Source: Bacteroidota bacterium (GTDB lineage: Bacteria; Bacteroidota; Rhodothermia; Rhodothermales; UBA10348). From it: 64,000 bases of DNA. The stretch is from NCBI GenBank assembly GCA_029262855.1, contig JAJCYP010000104.1, forward strand, positions 1 through 64,000, in the 5' to 3' direction. A program made the translations under genes and the position numbers. The notes beneath the pieces are model-generated. The model saw nothing but the letters and a program-made list of their open reading frames with translations. It did not search any database and was not told where the DNA came from. How positions within the stretch are numbered: the first letter of the stretch is position 1; the number at the start of each line of letters is the position of its first letter. Of this stretch, positions 27,984 through 35,883 are shown piece by piece.

Positions 27984-29195
27984 TCAGGCTTCCTGCAGGA
28001 CCGGACCAACCTCGATACCGCGGGACACGTGTTGCTTGTCGCCCGCCAGTCGCTGCATGGCTTCCCAGATCCGTTCCCGGTTGTGCCCATCGGCGCCGAG
28101 CATGTGCCGATCCAGGAAATCACGAGCGATCACGCGGCAACAGTCTGGATCAACCAGAGCCTTGTCGATCTGATCCATTAGATCGTCGAAATTGCGGGCA
28201 AGAAGGCCGCCGTGTTCCTCGGGGGGCAGCTTCCAGATATACCGCGCCTTATCCAAATGCTTTTCGCGGACACCGGACCACCTGAGTTCACGCCAGATAA
28301 ACGCCTCATCTGCAGAACGAACCGGATACACGTGTACCGTCGGCCTGCCTGTGGCATAGAACAGGTTTGCGATGCTGCTGAAGTTGGTGACGAGAACATC
28401 GGAGACTTGCAGGTCCAGATAATTGTCCGGCGAGGAGTCCTTGAACTTCAGGCAGACGTTCGGGAAGCGCGCCGTCAGACGGTCCAGAAACCCCCGATAG
28501 GCCGCATCGAAGCGGTAGGAGTCATGGAGCCGGATGATGGCGTTGGCGCCATGGCTGTCGATTCGCTCGAGGAGTCGCCCGAAGAGATCCGCATCCTGGC
28601 CCCAGTGGGCGAATACCTCGCCATAGTGCCACGTTGGCGCGATGAGTACCGTCTTCCGGTTGACCACATCGAACGGGTAGTAGGGCTGGGCCAGAGACCG
28701 GTCCATCGGCTCGATGAGATCGTCGTGGCTGGCGGCGCCGAGCTGAAGGCAGTTGCTTGGATGGACCGCGCTCACCTCGGTCCGGTGCTTGAAGTCCCAG
28801 GGACCGAACGCCTGCCAGACCACATTGCGAGCGGGTTTCCGGATGTCACCCCAGGTCCGTTTCAGGGTGTGATGCAGCAGCCAAAGTTCCTTTTCGTCAT
28901 TGGGACCCTTCCAGCCGAACCCGTGCCACAGAATCAGCGCTCGACGGGACGTTCGGAAGAACGGGAGTCGATTGTCCATGATCGTGAGATCCCACTTGCG
29001 GGAGGGCAGGTGGTGGTACCACCGCCGCTTCACGATTTCAGCCTTCAGCGGGAAGAGCTTCGCGACCCCCTGCCTGAGGAAGGTATCCGGGTCGTCCATC
29101 ACAACCCGCAGGGTAACCCCGGGCAACTGATCGAGATATCTGGTGAGACTCCAGAGATCAGCTCCAAATGTTGTTGCCCAGACGAGGACCCTCAT
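27984..29195 (-). CDS. CDP-glycerol glycerophosphotransferase (TagB/TagF)-like enzyme
   Basis: The 403-residue protein resembles the GT-B fold transferases that move a polyol phosphate from a CDP-polyol. Seen are LILWHGFGWKGPND (the HG-type motif of the first domain), TVLIAPTWHYGEVFAHWG, and DVLVTNFSSIANLFYATGRP with the conserved S-S acceptor-side loop in the second domain. There is no signal peptide; the enzyme should sit at the inner face of the membrane. Its neighbours make inositol-1-phosphate and possibly CDP-inositol, so the donor could be CDP-inositol rather than CDP-glycerol. That is inference. Confidence 0.8.
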   Translation of the reverse strand: MRVLVWATTFGADLWSLTRYLDQLPGVTLRVVMDDPDTFLRQGVAKLFPLKAEIVKRRWYHHLPSRKWDLTIMDNRLPFFRTSRRALILWHGFGWKGPNDEKELWLLHHTLKRTWGDIRKPARNVVWQAFGPWDFKHRTEVSAVHPSNCLQLGAASHDDLIEPMDRSLAQPYYPFDVVNRKTVLIAPTWHYGEVFAHWGQDADLFGRLLERIDSHGANAIIRLHDSYRFDAAYRGFLDRLTARFPNVCLKFKDSSPDNYLDLQVSDVLVTNFSSIANLFYATGRPTVHVYPVRSADEAFIWRELRWSGVREKHLDKARYIWKLPPEEHGGLLARNFDDLMDQIDKALVDPDCCRVIARDFLDRHMLGADGHNRERIWEAMQRLAGDKQHVSRGIEVGPVLQEA

Positions 29196-29274
29196 CGAAC
29201 CCGGCGAAGTTTCGCGGAAAGTACGACCCTACACGCATGGGAGGGGAAAGTCCCCAGAATGACGGCGTTTGGGG

Positions 29275-30255
29275 TCATGGCGCGGTAACGGTGTTCTCGT
29301 CCTCCAGACTCGACGCAAACGCGGCGTCGGCGTTCTTGACGTCAGGGTCCTCGCTGAAGTGCGTGGCAAGGAAGAGGCCGAAGTTGGTGGTCCGCACGAG
29401 GACGCTGCTCGCCAATAGCATGCCCGCGATAGCTGTCGTGGCCTGTCCCAACGAATCGGACAGGCCCATTCCGAGGCTCAGGAAGAACAGGTCCTTGCTG
29501 GGTAGAAAAGGGACCCGGTTCAGGACTATCAGCAGACACAGATACGTGAGCCAAACCACGAGACCGATGTCGGGAACACCCACGCTCCACTGGACCACGA
29601 AGAGACCGTTGACCACAATCAGCCGGCCGTAGTGAATGCCGAGGATCCGGTAGGCCGTAGGCTTTGGAAGGGCGAACAGGTAGGTCCGGAACTGGTAGAG
29701 GACCGCGCCCAGGGCGATGGCGAGGCCCAGACCGATCAGGAACTGTGCCTGCGAGACATCCCCAAATATCTTGTTCAGCTCGAGAATCCCACTGCCTCCA
29801 AGCACGGCCAGTAGCGCGGCCGCGGTGGTCATCGAGGCCACTGAGGAAAGAATGTTGACATCGCGGACCGCACGGAACGCTTCAGTTCGCGCGACGCCGA
29901 GCTTCTTGTAGAGCCACCAGAAGAAGTACACTTCTCCCGAGTAGCCGGCCATTTCCTCGTTGAAGACGCGTTTTCTGATCAGCGCTCGCAGTCCCGACCA
30001 GGACGGCACAGGCCAGATCTGCCGGTAGGTGATCAGCTCCGCCAGCGGCTGCGTCAGGTAGATGACAAGAAAGAGAGCATAGAACCACGGAGACGTCGGA
30101 AGCGCGGCAAGAAGATCAGCCCAACCAAGCTGCCCCAGCCGATAGACCAAGTAGACGATGACGCCCAGCGTCATGAGCCGACCAGCCCACGGAAGAAACC
30201 GTTTGACGTGATCGCTCTGGAGGAGCGATGTGAGTCGGTTCAAACGTCTAATCAA
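29275..30255 (-). CDS. AglD/lysylphosphatidylglycerol-synthase-type integral membrane protein
   Basis: The 326-residue protein has about seven to eight membrane helices, for example LMTLGVIVYLVYRLGQLGWA, FYALFLVIYLTQPLAEL, SSVASMTTAAALLAVLGG and FLIGLGLAIALGAVLYQF. The architecture matches the UPF0104 / LPG-synthase transmembrane family, whose members flip or modify lipids. No synthase domain is attached. Its start overlaps the stop of the MlaC-like gene by 4 bases (ATGA). The neighbours suggest lipid-linked envelope-glycan export. The family call is moderately sure; the substrate is unknown. Confidence 0.7.
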   Translation of the reverse strand: MIRRLNRLTSLLQSDHVKRFLPWAGRLMTLGVIVYLVYRLGQLGWADLLAALPTSPWFYALFLVIYLTQPLAELITYRQIWPVPSWSGLRALIRKRVFNEEMAGYSGEVYFFWWLYKKLGVARTEAFRAVRDVNILSSVASMTTAAALLAVLGGSGILELNKIFGDVSQAQFLIGLGLAIALGAVLYQFRTYLFALPKPTAYRILGIHYGRLIVVNGLFVVQWSVGVPDIGLVVWLTYLCLLIVLNRVPFLPSKDLFFLSLGMGLSDSLGQATTAIAGMLLASSVLVRTTNFGLFLATHFSEDPDVKNADAAFASSLEDENTVTAP

Positions 30256-30881
30256 TCAGTGGTCATGTCGTCCCGTCGCTTCTCTAGGCGCTCCATCAGG
30301 GTGTCAAAGCCCCGCTTGCGGATCATGGTACGAAATGACCTCGAATACCCCTCGACGGTACTGACTTCATCCAGAATGATGTCCGTGGCCACCCACGTAT
30401 CGGCCTTCTGCACGAGTTTGTAGGAAACCACCACCGGCACGTCGTCGATGACCGTGGAGGTCTTGACGTCGGCTGCGCCCCCGTTGACGGTAATCGACTT
30501 GTAGGTCACGGCGGCCCGGTAGGGATCCAGGTTGGCGAGCGACTGGCTCCGGACGATATCCGAAAAGACCTCCACAAAATGGGTCTTCTGCTCTGCGGTC
30601 AGTTCCGTCCAATGGGGACCGAGTGCAGCCTTGGCCATTTCGCCGAAGTCCAGGAAGCCGTTGACCACACCCCGCAACTCATCCTTCTTTGCGGCGGCCA
30701 CTTCGGACCCCTTCGGACCCAGGAGCGCCTTGATTGAGGCGTCGCGCTGCTCGAGGAGCGCCCTGATCTGGGCGTCAGGCGCCTGGGCCTGAGCCCGCGC
30801 GGACATTATGCCTGTGCCAGCCAGGAGTAGCAGGAAAACGGCAGCGGTGTTTAGAATTCGGGACAGTAGCATGCGTGACAT
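30252..30881 (-). CDS. MlaC/Ttg2D-family periplasmic phospholipid-binding protein
   Basis: The 209-residue protein has a signal peptide (VFLLLLAGTGIMSARAQA) and a domain of the MlaC fold: VVNGFLDFGEMAKAALGPHW, FVEVFSDIVRSQSLANLDPY and VVSYKLVQKADTWVATDIIL. MlaC proteins shuttle phospholipids between outer- and inner-membrane complexes. No MlaE/MlaF/MlaD genes are adjacent, so the partner complex must be elsewhere, or this copy serves the product of the local cluster. It lies 42 bases downstream of the TolC-like gene on the same strand. Confidence 0.88.
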   Translation of the reverse strand: MSRMLLSRILNTAAVFLLLLAGTGIMSARAQAQAPDAQIRALLEQRDASIKALLGPKGSEVAAAKKDELRGVVNGFLDFGEMAKAALGPHWTELTAEQKTHFVEVFSDIVRSQSLANLDPYRAAVTYKSITVNGGAADVKTSTVIDDVPVVVSYKLVQKADTWVATDIILDEVSTVEGYSRSFRTMIRKRGFDTLMERLEKRRDDMTTD

Positions 30882-30923
30882 GGGTGCGATTGCTCAGTTT
30901 GCGTTCGCCATAAACCAGTTCAA

Positions 30924-32300
30924 CTAGTGTGCCAGCAGCGGTTCCAGCAGCCCCGTGGCCGCGTGAAGTTCCAATATGGCCATGTTGAGCTTGAATACCG
31001 CCTCGTGACGAGCGGCCTCCAGCTGGAGTTTCGCCTGCACGGCCTTGATGAGATCGTCCGTGTCGCCGAGATCCAGATCGAAGTTGACATACTCGGTCTG
31101 GAGCCACTCGCGTGCGATCCTGAAGGACTCCTCGGCGGCTTCCAGCGAGGCCTGTCGGATACGAATCCGACGGTACGCCTGCTCCACCTCGAGGAGGATC
31201 AACTGCTGGGCCGCCGTCTCCTGGTACCTCACTTCCTGCAGATTCGCTCGGGCCTGCTCAACCTTGGCACGCGTCTGGGAGAAATTCAGCTGCAGCCTCA
31301 TCCCGAGTCCTGTCTCGAGTGACCGGGAGAGAAACGAGTCTCCGACATAGGGATTACGCTGACGAAAACGATCCACCGTTCCCGAGTAGTGGGCATGGAT
31401 TCCCCAGATCAACTTGGGGTAGTAGTCCGAGCGGGCGACATCCACCAGGGCGCTCCGGGCCGCAATGCCCGCGGAGACCTGCGCGAATTCGGGGCGGTTC
31501 TGAAGGGCAAGCGTCTGATAGACATCCAGCGAGTCGAGCGTCAAAATGAGCGGCTCCAGGAAGCGGTCGGCCACAGTCACCACCGTGTGGTCCGGCAGCA
31601 TCAGTTGACGCCTCAGCCCCGCGAGTGCCGTCTGGGATTCCTCCCGCACCTCGATGATTCGCCGCCGCACCTCCTGCTCGGTGATTTGGACCTGGAAGAG
31701 GTCTGCGTCCCCGACATCCGGTGAGCCTTCCTCGAGCAATCGCTCGACTTCCGTCCGCGCCCGGCCCACGGCCTTTTCGGCCTCCTCGGTCAGGCTGTCC
31801 ATGGCACCCAACAGGACGACCGAGTAGTACAGCCTTGCGGCACGCAAAGCCACCTCCAACTCTTTGGCCTCGACACCACCCGTCTCCATGCCTATGCCGG
31901 CCTCGGCGGCATCAATTGTTCGCCCAAGCTGTCCCCAGGTCCAGAGCGGTTGAATCAGGTCCACGTCGACCCGGCTGAACGGCGCCAGATCGCCCCAGTC
32001 GTTCCGGACATCGGGGTCCAGATAGAGACGGTCCGTGGGCGTGTTGTTGGGGTTATCCAATCCGGGTGCGACGGCGTGCGCGGAGGTCGCCTTCAGATCG
32101 GTCAGGAACCGGGATCGGACCGCCTGGTCACGGCGGGCTTCGGCGAAACGAACCCGGGCACGCTGAATGTCGATGTCCGGGCTGATCTGGACAGCCCGCG
32201 AGATGGCCTCCGAAAGACTCACATGCACCGTGTCCTGGGCCACCACCGCGGGGGCCAGAAACAGGATCGGGAGGGACATAAACCAGCACAGACGACGCAT
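30924..32300 (-). CDS. TolC-family outer-membrane channel protein
   Basis: The 458-residue protein has a signal peptide (CWFMSLPILFLAPAVVAQ) and two outer-membrane-efflux-protein repeats, with long alternating helices such as SLSEAISRAVQISPDIDIQR and ALAGLRRQLMLPDHTVV. The second repeat includes FSQTRAKVEQARANLQEV. It would form a trimeric outer-membrane tunnel. I chose the ATG at 32300 because the signal peptide starts there; the open frame reaching 32591 runs back over the riboswitch on the other strand. It is the first gene of the minus-strand run and is transcribed away from the B12 operon. Confidence 0.9.
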   Translation of the reverse strand: MRRLCWFMSLPILFLAPAVVAQDTVHVSLSEAISRAVQISPDIDIQRARVRFAEARRDQAVRSRFLTDLKATSAHAVAPGLDNPNNTPTDRLYLDPDVRNDWGDLAPFSRVDVDLIQPLWTWGQLGRTIDAAEAGIGMETGGVEAKELEVALRAARLYYSVVLLGAMDSLTEEAEKAVGRARTEVERLLEEGSPDVGDADLFQVQITEQEVRRRIIEVREESQTALAGLRRQLMLPDHTVVTVADRFLEPLILTLDSLDVYQTLALQNRPEFAQVSAGIAARSALVDVARSDYYPKLIWGIHAHYSGTVDRFRQRNPYVGDSFLSRSLETGLGMRLQLNFSQTRAKVEQARANLQEVRYQETAAQQLILLEVEQAYRRIRIRQASLEAAEESFRIAREWLQTEYVNFDLDLGDTDDLIKAVQAKLQLEAARHEAVFKLNMAILELHAATGLLEPLLAH

Positions 32301-32468
32301 GGCGCGAAACACGACCGTTGGATCTGAACGTTCCCGGTGGCCTTCGGCAGCGCCGCGCCCGCCGCGCCCCGCCGCAGCCATGAACCTTCCCCAAAGACGG
32401 CAGCGGAGAACGTCGGGAAATTGCCGGTCCTCATCGGGCCGGCTATCTTCCGCAGTTCTTTCGCACCA

Positions 32469-32668
32469 AGCGCCTCGGTCCACGCAAGTGGCCAAGAGGG
32501 AATCCGGTGACCGCGGGCTCTGGCCCCGGGAGTCCGGAACTGTACCCGCAACTGTAACCGATCGGACCGGATCCAGGAAGCGAATCTCCACTGCCCACGG
32601 CGGGAAGGAGACCGCAGAGATCCGGTGAGCACGAGGCCGATCGGGAGTCAGGAGACCTGCCGGGCGCT
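32469..32668 (+). promoter_or_regulatory. Cobalamin riboswitch
   Basis: The closing stem AGCGCC at 32469-32474 pairs with GGCGCT at 32663-32668. Inside are AAGAGGGAATCCGGTGA, GGAACTGTACCCGCAACTGT, a CCACTGC...CGGGAAGG block and the B12 box GTCAGGAGACCTGCC at 32647-32661, in the order of the AdoCbl class riboswitch. The 97 bases between it and the BtuB-like start hold ACCCC/GGGGT (32682-32698) and other short stems, the presumed expression platform. Bound cobalamin should switch the operon off. The stretch 32301-32468 before it shows nothing else I can name. Confidence 0.95.
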
Positions 32669-32765
32669 ATCAGCCAAACAGACCCCCGGGTTAGGGGTGT
32701 GGCCTTCGGAGTCCGGCATTGCCGGGTCAGTCTGACGGGTCCCACGTCCTATTGGGGTCAGGCCC

Positions 32766-34583
32766 ATGACTCACTCCGCCGTTATCAAGCGACTCCTGCT
32801 CTGGAGTCTGCTGCCGCCGATTGGTGCTTCCGCCCAATCGATTCCGGACTCCACAAAGGTGGTCCCCTTGGCAGAGGTCATCGTGGAAGGCCGACGGGCC
32901 CCATCCCCGGTGCATGGGAGAGAATTACTGGGAGTGGGAAGTGCTCCTGGCGCCAGCCTCGGGGCGATTTTTGCGGCCCGTCTCGGAGTCTATGTCCACG
33001 GTCAGGGTCCCGGGGCGCCCGCGACGCCACGAATTCGGGGGTGGGATGGCTCGCAGACTTCGCTCGTGCTGGACGGAATCACCCTGACAAACCCACAGAG
33101 CGGGCAGGTGGATCTCTCGATCATGCCCACCTCGTTCCTGGAGAGCGCCACGCTGGAGCTTGGTCCCGGAAGCGCACAAGGCGGCCTGGGCGGTGTCATC
33201 CGTTTGACCACCATCGCTCCGCGCCCTGGCGGTACGCTCCGCCTGGAGGCCTCCCGCGGGCCATTCGGAATCAGGCGAACCGCCGTTGCCGTCGGGCTGG
33301 CAGGTCAGTCCCTGGGCGGGCTTGTGGCCATGGATGCGGCCCGTTTTGCCCAGAACTACCGAACCGGGAGCGGAGCTACCCGGCCATCGGATGGAGGAGA
33401 TCGGATTTCTCTCCTCGGCAAGGTCTTCTACCAGGGCAGCTCAGGAAGATGGACCGGGCAGTGGTTCTCAAGCCATTCCGGAACGGGTCTCCCAGGGCCC
33501 GCCAACGGAAGGCCCCGAAACGCTTCCCAGGATCAGGATATCACGCAGGGACAGGTCGCTCTGCGGAGAGCGTCCTCAACGCGGGTTACTGACCTGTCCC
33601 TGGTGGCTCAGGAATCCAGGGGGAGATTCGAGGACCGGGACTCCGGCGCCATCAGCTCCAGCCGCACCCGCTCCATTCAGGCGTCAGCCAACGTCACGGA
33701 CAAGCAGTGGGCCGTGAACGGAAGCGTGGCCCGGGAATGGATGCCGGTTCAGTCGCAGTCGCAGCTCGCCGTGCGGATCGACGCCCACCGGGATTGGACC
33801 CTGCGGCAGGACGGACCGCTCCTGACGCTGGGTTTCGGCCAGGAAATCATCGCAGGGAAGTACTTCGCCATTCCGCGGGTGGGACTGCTGCACACGATTG
33901 GACCCGTGGAGACCTCGATTTCGGGCGGCCGGACGGTTCGTCACCCCTCCTTCGTTGAGCGTTTCTGGGTGCCGGGCGGCAACGCGAATCTCCAGCCGGA
34001 GGCTGGCTGGGGCGTCGAGGCGAATCTGGCAGGCTCCATGGGGTCGGCTCGGGTCGAAGTGACCGGTTTTCTGGCTCGGTTGACCAACCGCATCGTGTGG
34101 CACCCGAGCCTGGTGTCTGCCGGTTTGCAGGTCTGGAGTCCAATCAACGTGGGCCGCTCGGTTTCGAGGGGCGTCGAAGCGCGGCTGGCCCTTGGGGACG
34201 ACCGTCGTGGGTTGACCCTCGAAGGGACCTGGACATCGGCCACCGACAGGACCGACGAGAAGGCGGCGTCATTCGGCCACCAGCTACGCTACGCCCCCCG
34301 TCTGGTCGCGGCCGGCGAGGGATGGATATCCGTCCGCGGAGTCGTTCTCACATCGTCGGTGAAGAGAACGGGCCGACGGCCCATCGCCTCGGACGGATCA
34401 TTTTTCGAGCCTGCGTTCACTGTGGCCGACGCCACGCTGTCCCGCTCCGCAACAGCCCTTGGGCTGTCCCATCTCCTTTCGGTATCGGTAGCCAATCTGC
34501 TCGATGCCGACTACGCCGCTGTTCGGCTCTACCCGATGCCCGGACGACACCTGACACTCACCCTACGCATCGATCTTCCATGA
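32766..34583 (+). CDS. btuB: BtuB-like TonB-dependent cobalamin receptor
   Basis: The 605-residue protein has a signal peptide (LLLWSLLPPIGASAQS), a plug domain at about 35-150 (VPLAEVIVEGRR, then RIRGWDGSQTSLVLDGITL and LELGPGSAQGGLGGVIRLTT) and a beta-barrel ending in VSVANLLDADYAAVRLYPMP and an aromatic-poor terminal strand LTLTLRIDLP. The size and the short plug match BtuB rather than the larger SusC type. The riboswitch directly upstream assigns cobalamin as substrate. Its stop overlaps the next start by 4 bases. Confidence 0.9.
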   Translation: MTHSAVIKRLLLWSLLPPIGASAQSIPDSTKVVPLAEVIVEGRRAPSPVHGRELLGVGSAPGASLGAIFAARLGVYVHGQGPGAPATPRIRGWDGSQTSLVLDGITLTNPQSGQVDLSIMPTSFLESATLELGPGSAQGGLGGVIRLTTIAPRPGGTLRLEASRGPFGIRRTAVAVGLAGQSLGGLVAMDAARFAQNYRTGSGATRPSDGGDRISLLGKVFYQGSSGRWTGQWFSSHSGTGLPGPANGRPRNASQDQDITQGQVALRRASSTRVTDLSLVAQESRGRFEDRDSGAISSSRTRSIQASANVTDKQWAVNGSVAREWMPVQSQSQLAVRIDAHRDWTLRQDGPLLTLGFGQEIIAGKYFAIPRVGLLHTIGPVETSISGGRTVRHPSFVERFWVPGGNANLQPEAGWGVEANLAGSMGSARVEVTGFLARLTNRIVWHPSLVSAGLQVWSPINVGRSVSRGVEARLALGDDRRGLTLEGTWTSATDRTDEKAASFGHQLRYAPRLVAAGEGWISVRGVVLTSSVKRTGRRPIASDGSFFEPAFTVADATLSRSATALGLSHLLSVSVANLLDADYAAVRLYPMPGRHLTLTLRIDLP

Positions 34584-35671
34584 CCCGCTCCACGCTTCTG
34601 CTTCTCGTCCTGTTCTCGGTCGCCGCCTGTGATACTTCGGATCCCCTGACACCGGAGCCTTCGGCTTCTGCCGCCTGGGTAGCCAACGGAGGAAACTTCT
34701 CGGATCAGAATGGCTCTCTGTCCCGCATCTCCCTGCCTGCCATGTCGGCCGAGCAGGGTCCGACCATGGACGGCTTCATTCAGGCAGTCGAGCCTGCCGG
34801 CGAAGAACTGATCGTCCTCATCAACACGTTCTCGGGAGGACGGATTGACATCGTGGCGGCCGACGGGCGCACAGTCCGCGCCACCATTCCAGATATCGAC
34901 GCGCCCCGTGCGGTCGTAGTGGCCGGTGACAGGGCCTACGTCACGACCTTCGCCTTTGACGGCTCCGGGAGCGTCCTGACGCTCGACGTTCCCTCGGCGA
35001 CGCTTGTGGGGGACCCCATCCCCACGGGCTCGTATCCCGAAGGAATCGCCATCGCCTCCGGCCGGCTGCTCGTGGCGAACGCCGGATTCATTGGTGACGG
35101 CACGACCCTGACGGCGGTGCACCTCGCGACCGGCTCGGTGGACTCCGTCGAGTTGGCCTGTGACGGCCCACGGGATGTCCTGACCCTCTTCACCGGTGAC
35201 CTGGCGGTTACCTGCCTCGGAAGGACCGTGTACAGTGATGACTTCAGCGAGGTACTCGAGCGCACCAACGGGCAGGTGGTATTCGTGGATGATGAGACCC
35301 TGGAGGTCCAGGACAGGGTCATGTTCGAAACGCAATTGGGCTCCACCGGAGGGGGCCAGGCAGCGGCCGCCTCTCTGGATCATCTCCTGGTGCTCGAGGG
35401 TGTGACGAGCACCATCCGCCGTATCGAACTCTCCTCACGGACGTCCGTGTCCCCGTGGATCCTGGACGAAGGGGGTGCCTACGTCGGGGTTTCCGGGATT
35501 GCCCGATCCGCGGACGGCTGGTTCGTAGGACGGCTTGCCCGCGCCGCCGGCGGTTCGTTTCCGGACTACACCGCCGCCGGCCAGGTGGTTATCCTGGACG
35601 ATGACGGCCTGGAGGTACAGACCTTCCAGGTTGGCCCCGCGCCCACGCACATCGCCCTTTCAACAGACTGA
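34580..35671 (+). CDS. Lipoprotein beta-propeller, candidate BtuG-like B12-binding surface protein
   Basis: The 363-residue protein has a lipobox VAAC with Cys17 as the lipidated residue. The rest is a series of YncE/PQQ-like propeller blades, for example ADGRTVRATIPDIDAPRAVV, GDRAYVTTFAFDGSGSVLTL, GSYPEGIAIASGRLLVANAG and YTAAGQVVILDDDGLEVQTF. In Bacteroides, BtuG is a surface lipoprotein with a seven-bladed propeller that binds B12 tightly and hands it to BtuB. The ATGA overlap with the btuB-like gene under the same riboswitch makes the same role likely here. Sequence alone shows only a propeller lipoprotein; the BtuG call is inference. Confidence 0.8.
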   Translation: MTRSTLLLLVLFSVAACDTSDPLTPEPSASAAWVANGGNFSDQNGSLSRISLPAMSAEQGPTMDGFIQAVEPAGEELIVLINTFSGGRIDIVAADGRTVRATIPDIDAPRAVVVAGDRAYVTTFAFDGSGSVLTLDVPSATLVGDPIPTGSYPEGIAIASGRLLVANAGFIGDGTTLTAVHLATGSVDSVELACDGPRDVLTLFTGDLAVTCLGRTVYSDDFSEVLERTNGQVVFVDDETLEVQDRVMFETQLGSTGGGQAAAASLDHLLVLEGVTSTIRRIELSSRTSVSPWILDEGGAYVGVSGIARSADGWFVGRLARAAGGSFPDYTAAGQVVILDDDGLEVQTFQVGPAPTHIALSTD

Positions 35672-35673
35672 GT

Positions 35674-35883
35674 ATGCTGATAGATCGATGTCTCTGTCTT
35701 GGTGTCACGTTTCGGCAGCTCAAGGAGCAGGCCGACCGAACGGCGCACACCCGGCTCGAGGATCTGCAGGTGGTCATGCCCTTCGGTACGGGCTGCGGTC
35801 TGTGCAAACCGTATGTTCGGGAGATGCTGCGAACAGGCGTCACAGAGTTTGACCGGATCATCACGGACTCGGGCGATGCTTGA
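35674..35883 (+). CDS. BFD-like [2Fe-2S] protein
   Basis: The 69-residue protein has C6-x-C8, then 32 residues, then C41-x2-C44, the exact cysteine pattern of bacterioferritin-associated-ferredoxin (Fer2_BFD) domains, which hold a [2Fe-2S] cluster. The second pair sits in FGTGCGLCKPYVREML. It starts 2 bases after the propeller stop and overlaps the decarboxylase start by 8 bases, so it belongs to the riboswitch operon. It may be an electron donor, perhaps for corrinoid reduction, but nothing in the sequence proves the partner. Confidence 0.8.
   Translation: MLIDRCLCLGVTFRQLKEQADRTAHTRLEDLQVVMPFGTGCGLCKPYVREMLRTGVTEFDRIITDSGDA

Noticed and set aside
32301-32591. Possible N-terminal extension of the TolC-like protein
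   Set aside because: The extension is not protein-like, lies opposite the cobalamin riboswitch and precedes a normal signal peptide at 32300.
32669-32765. Separate terminator hairpin between riboswitch and btuB
   Set aside because: Short stems are present but no T-tract follows; it is better treated as part of the riboswitch expression platform, probably acting on translation.
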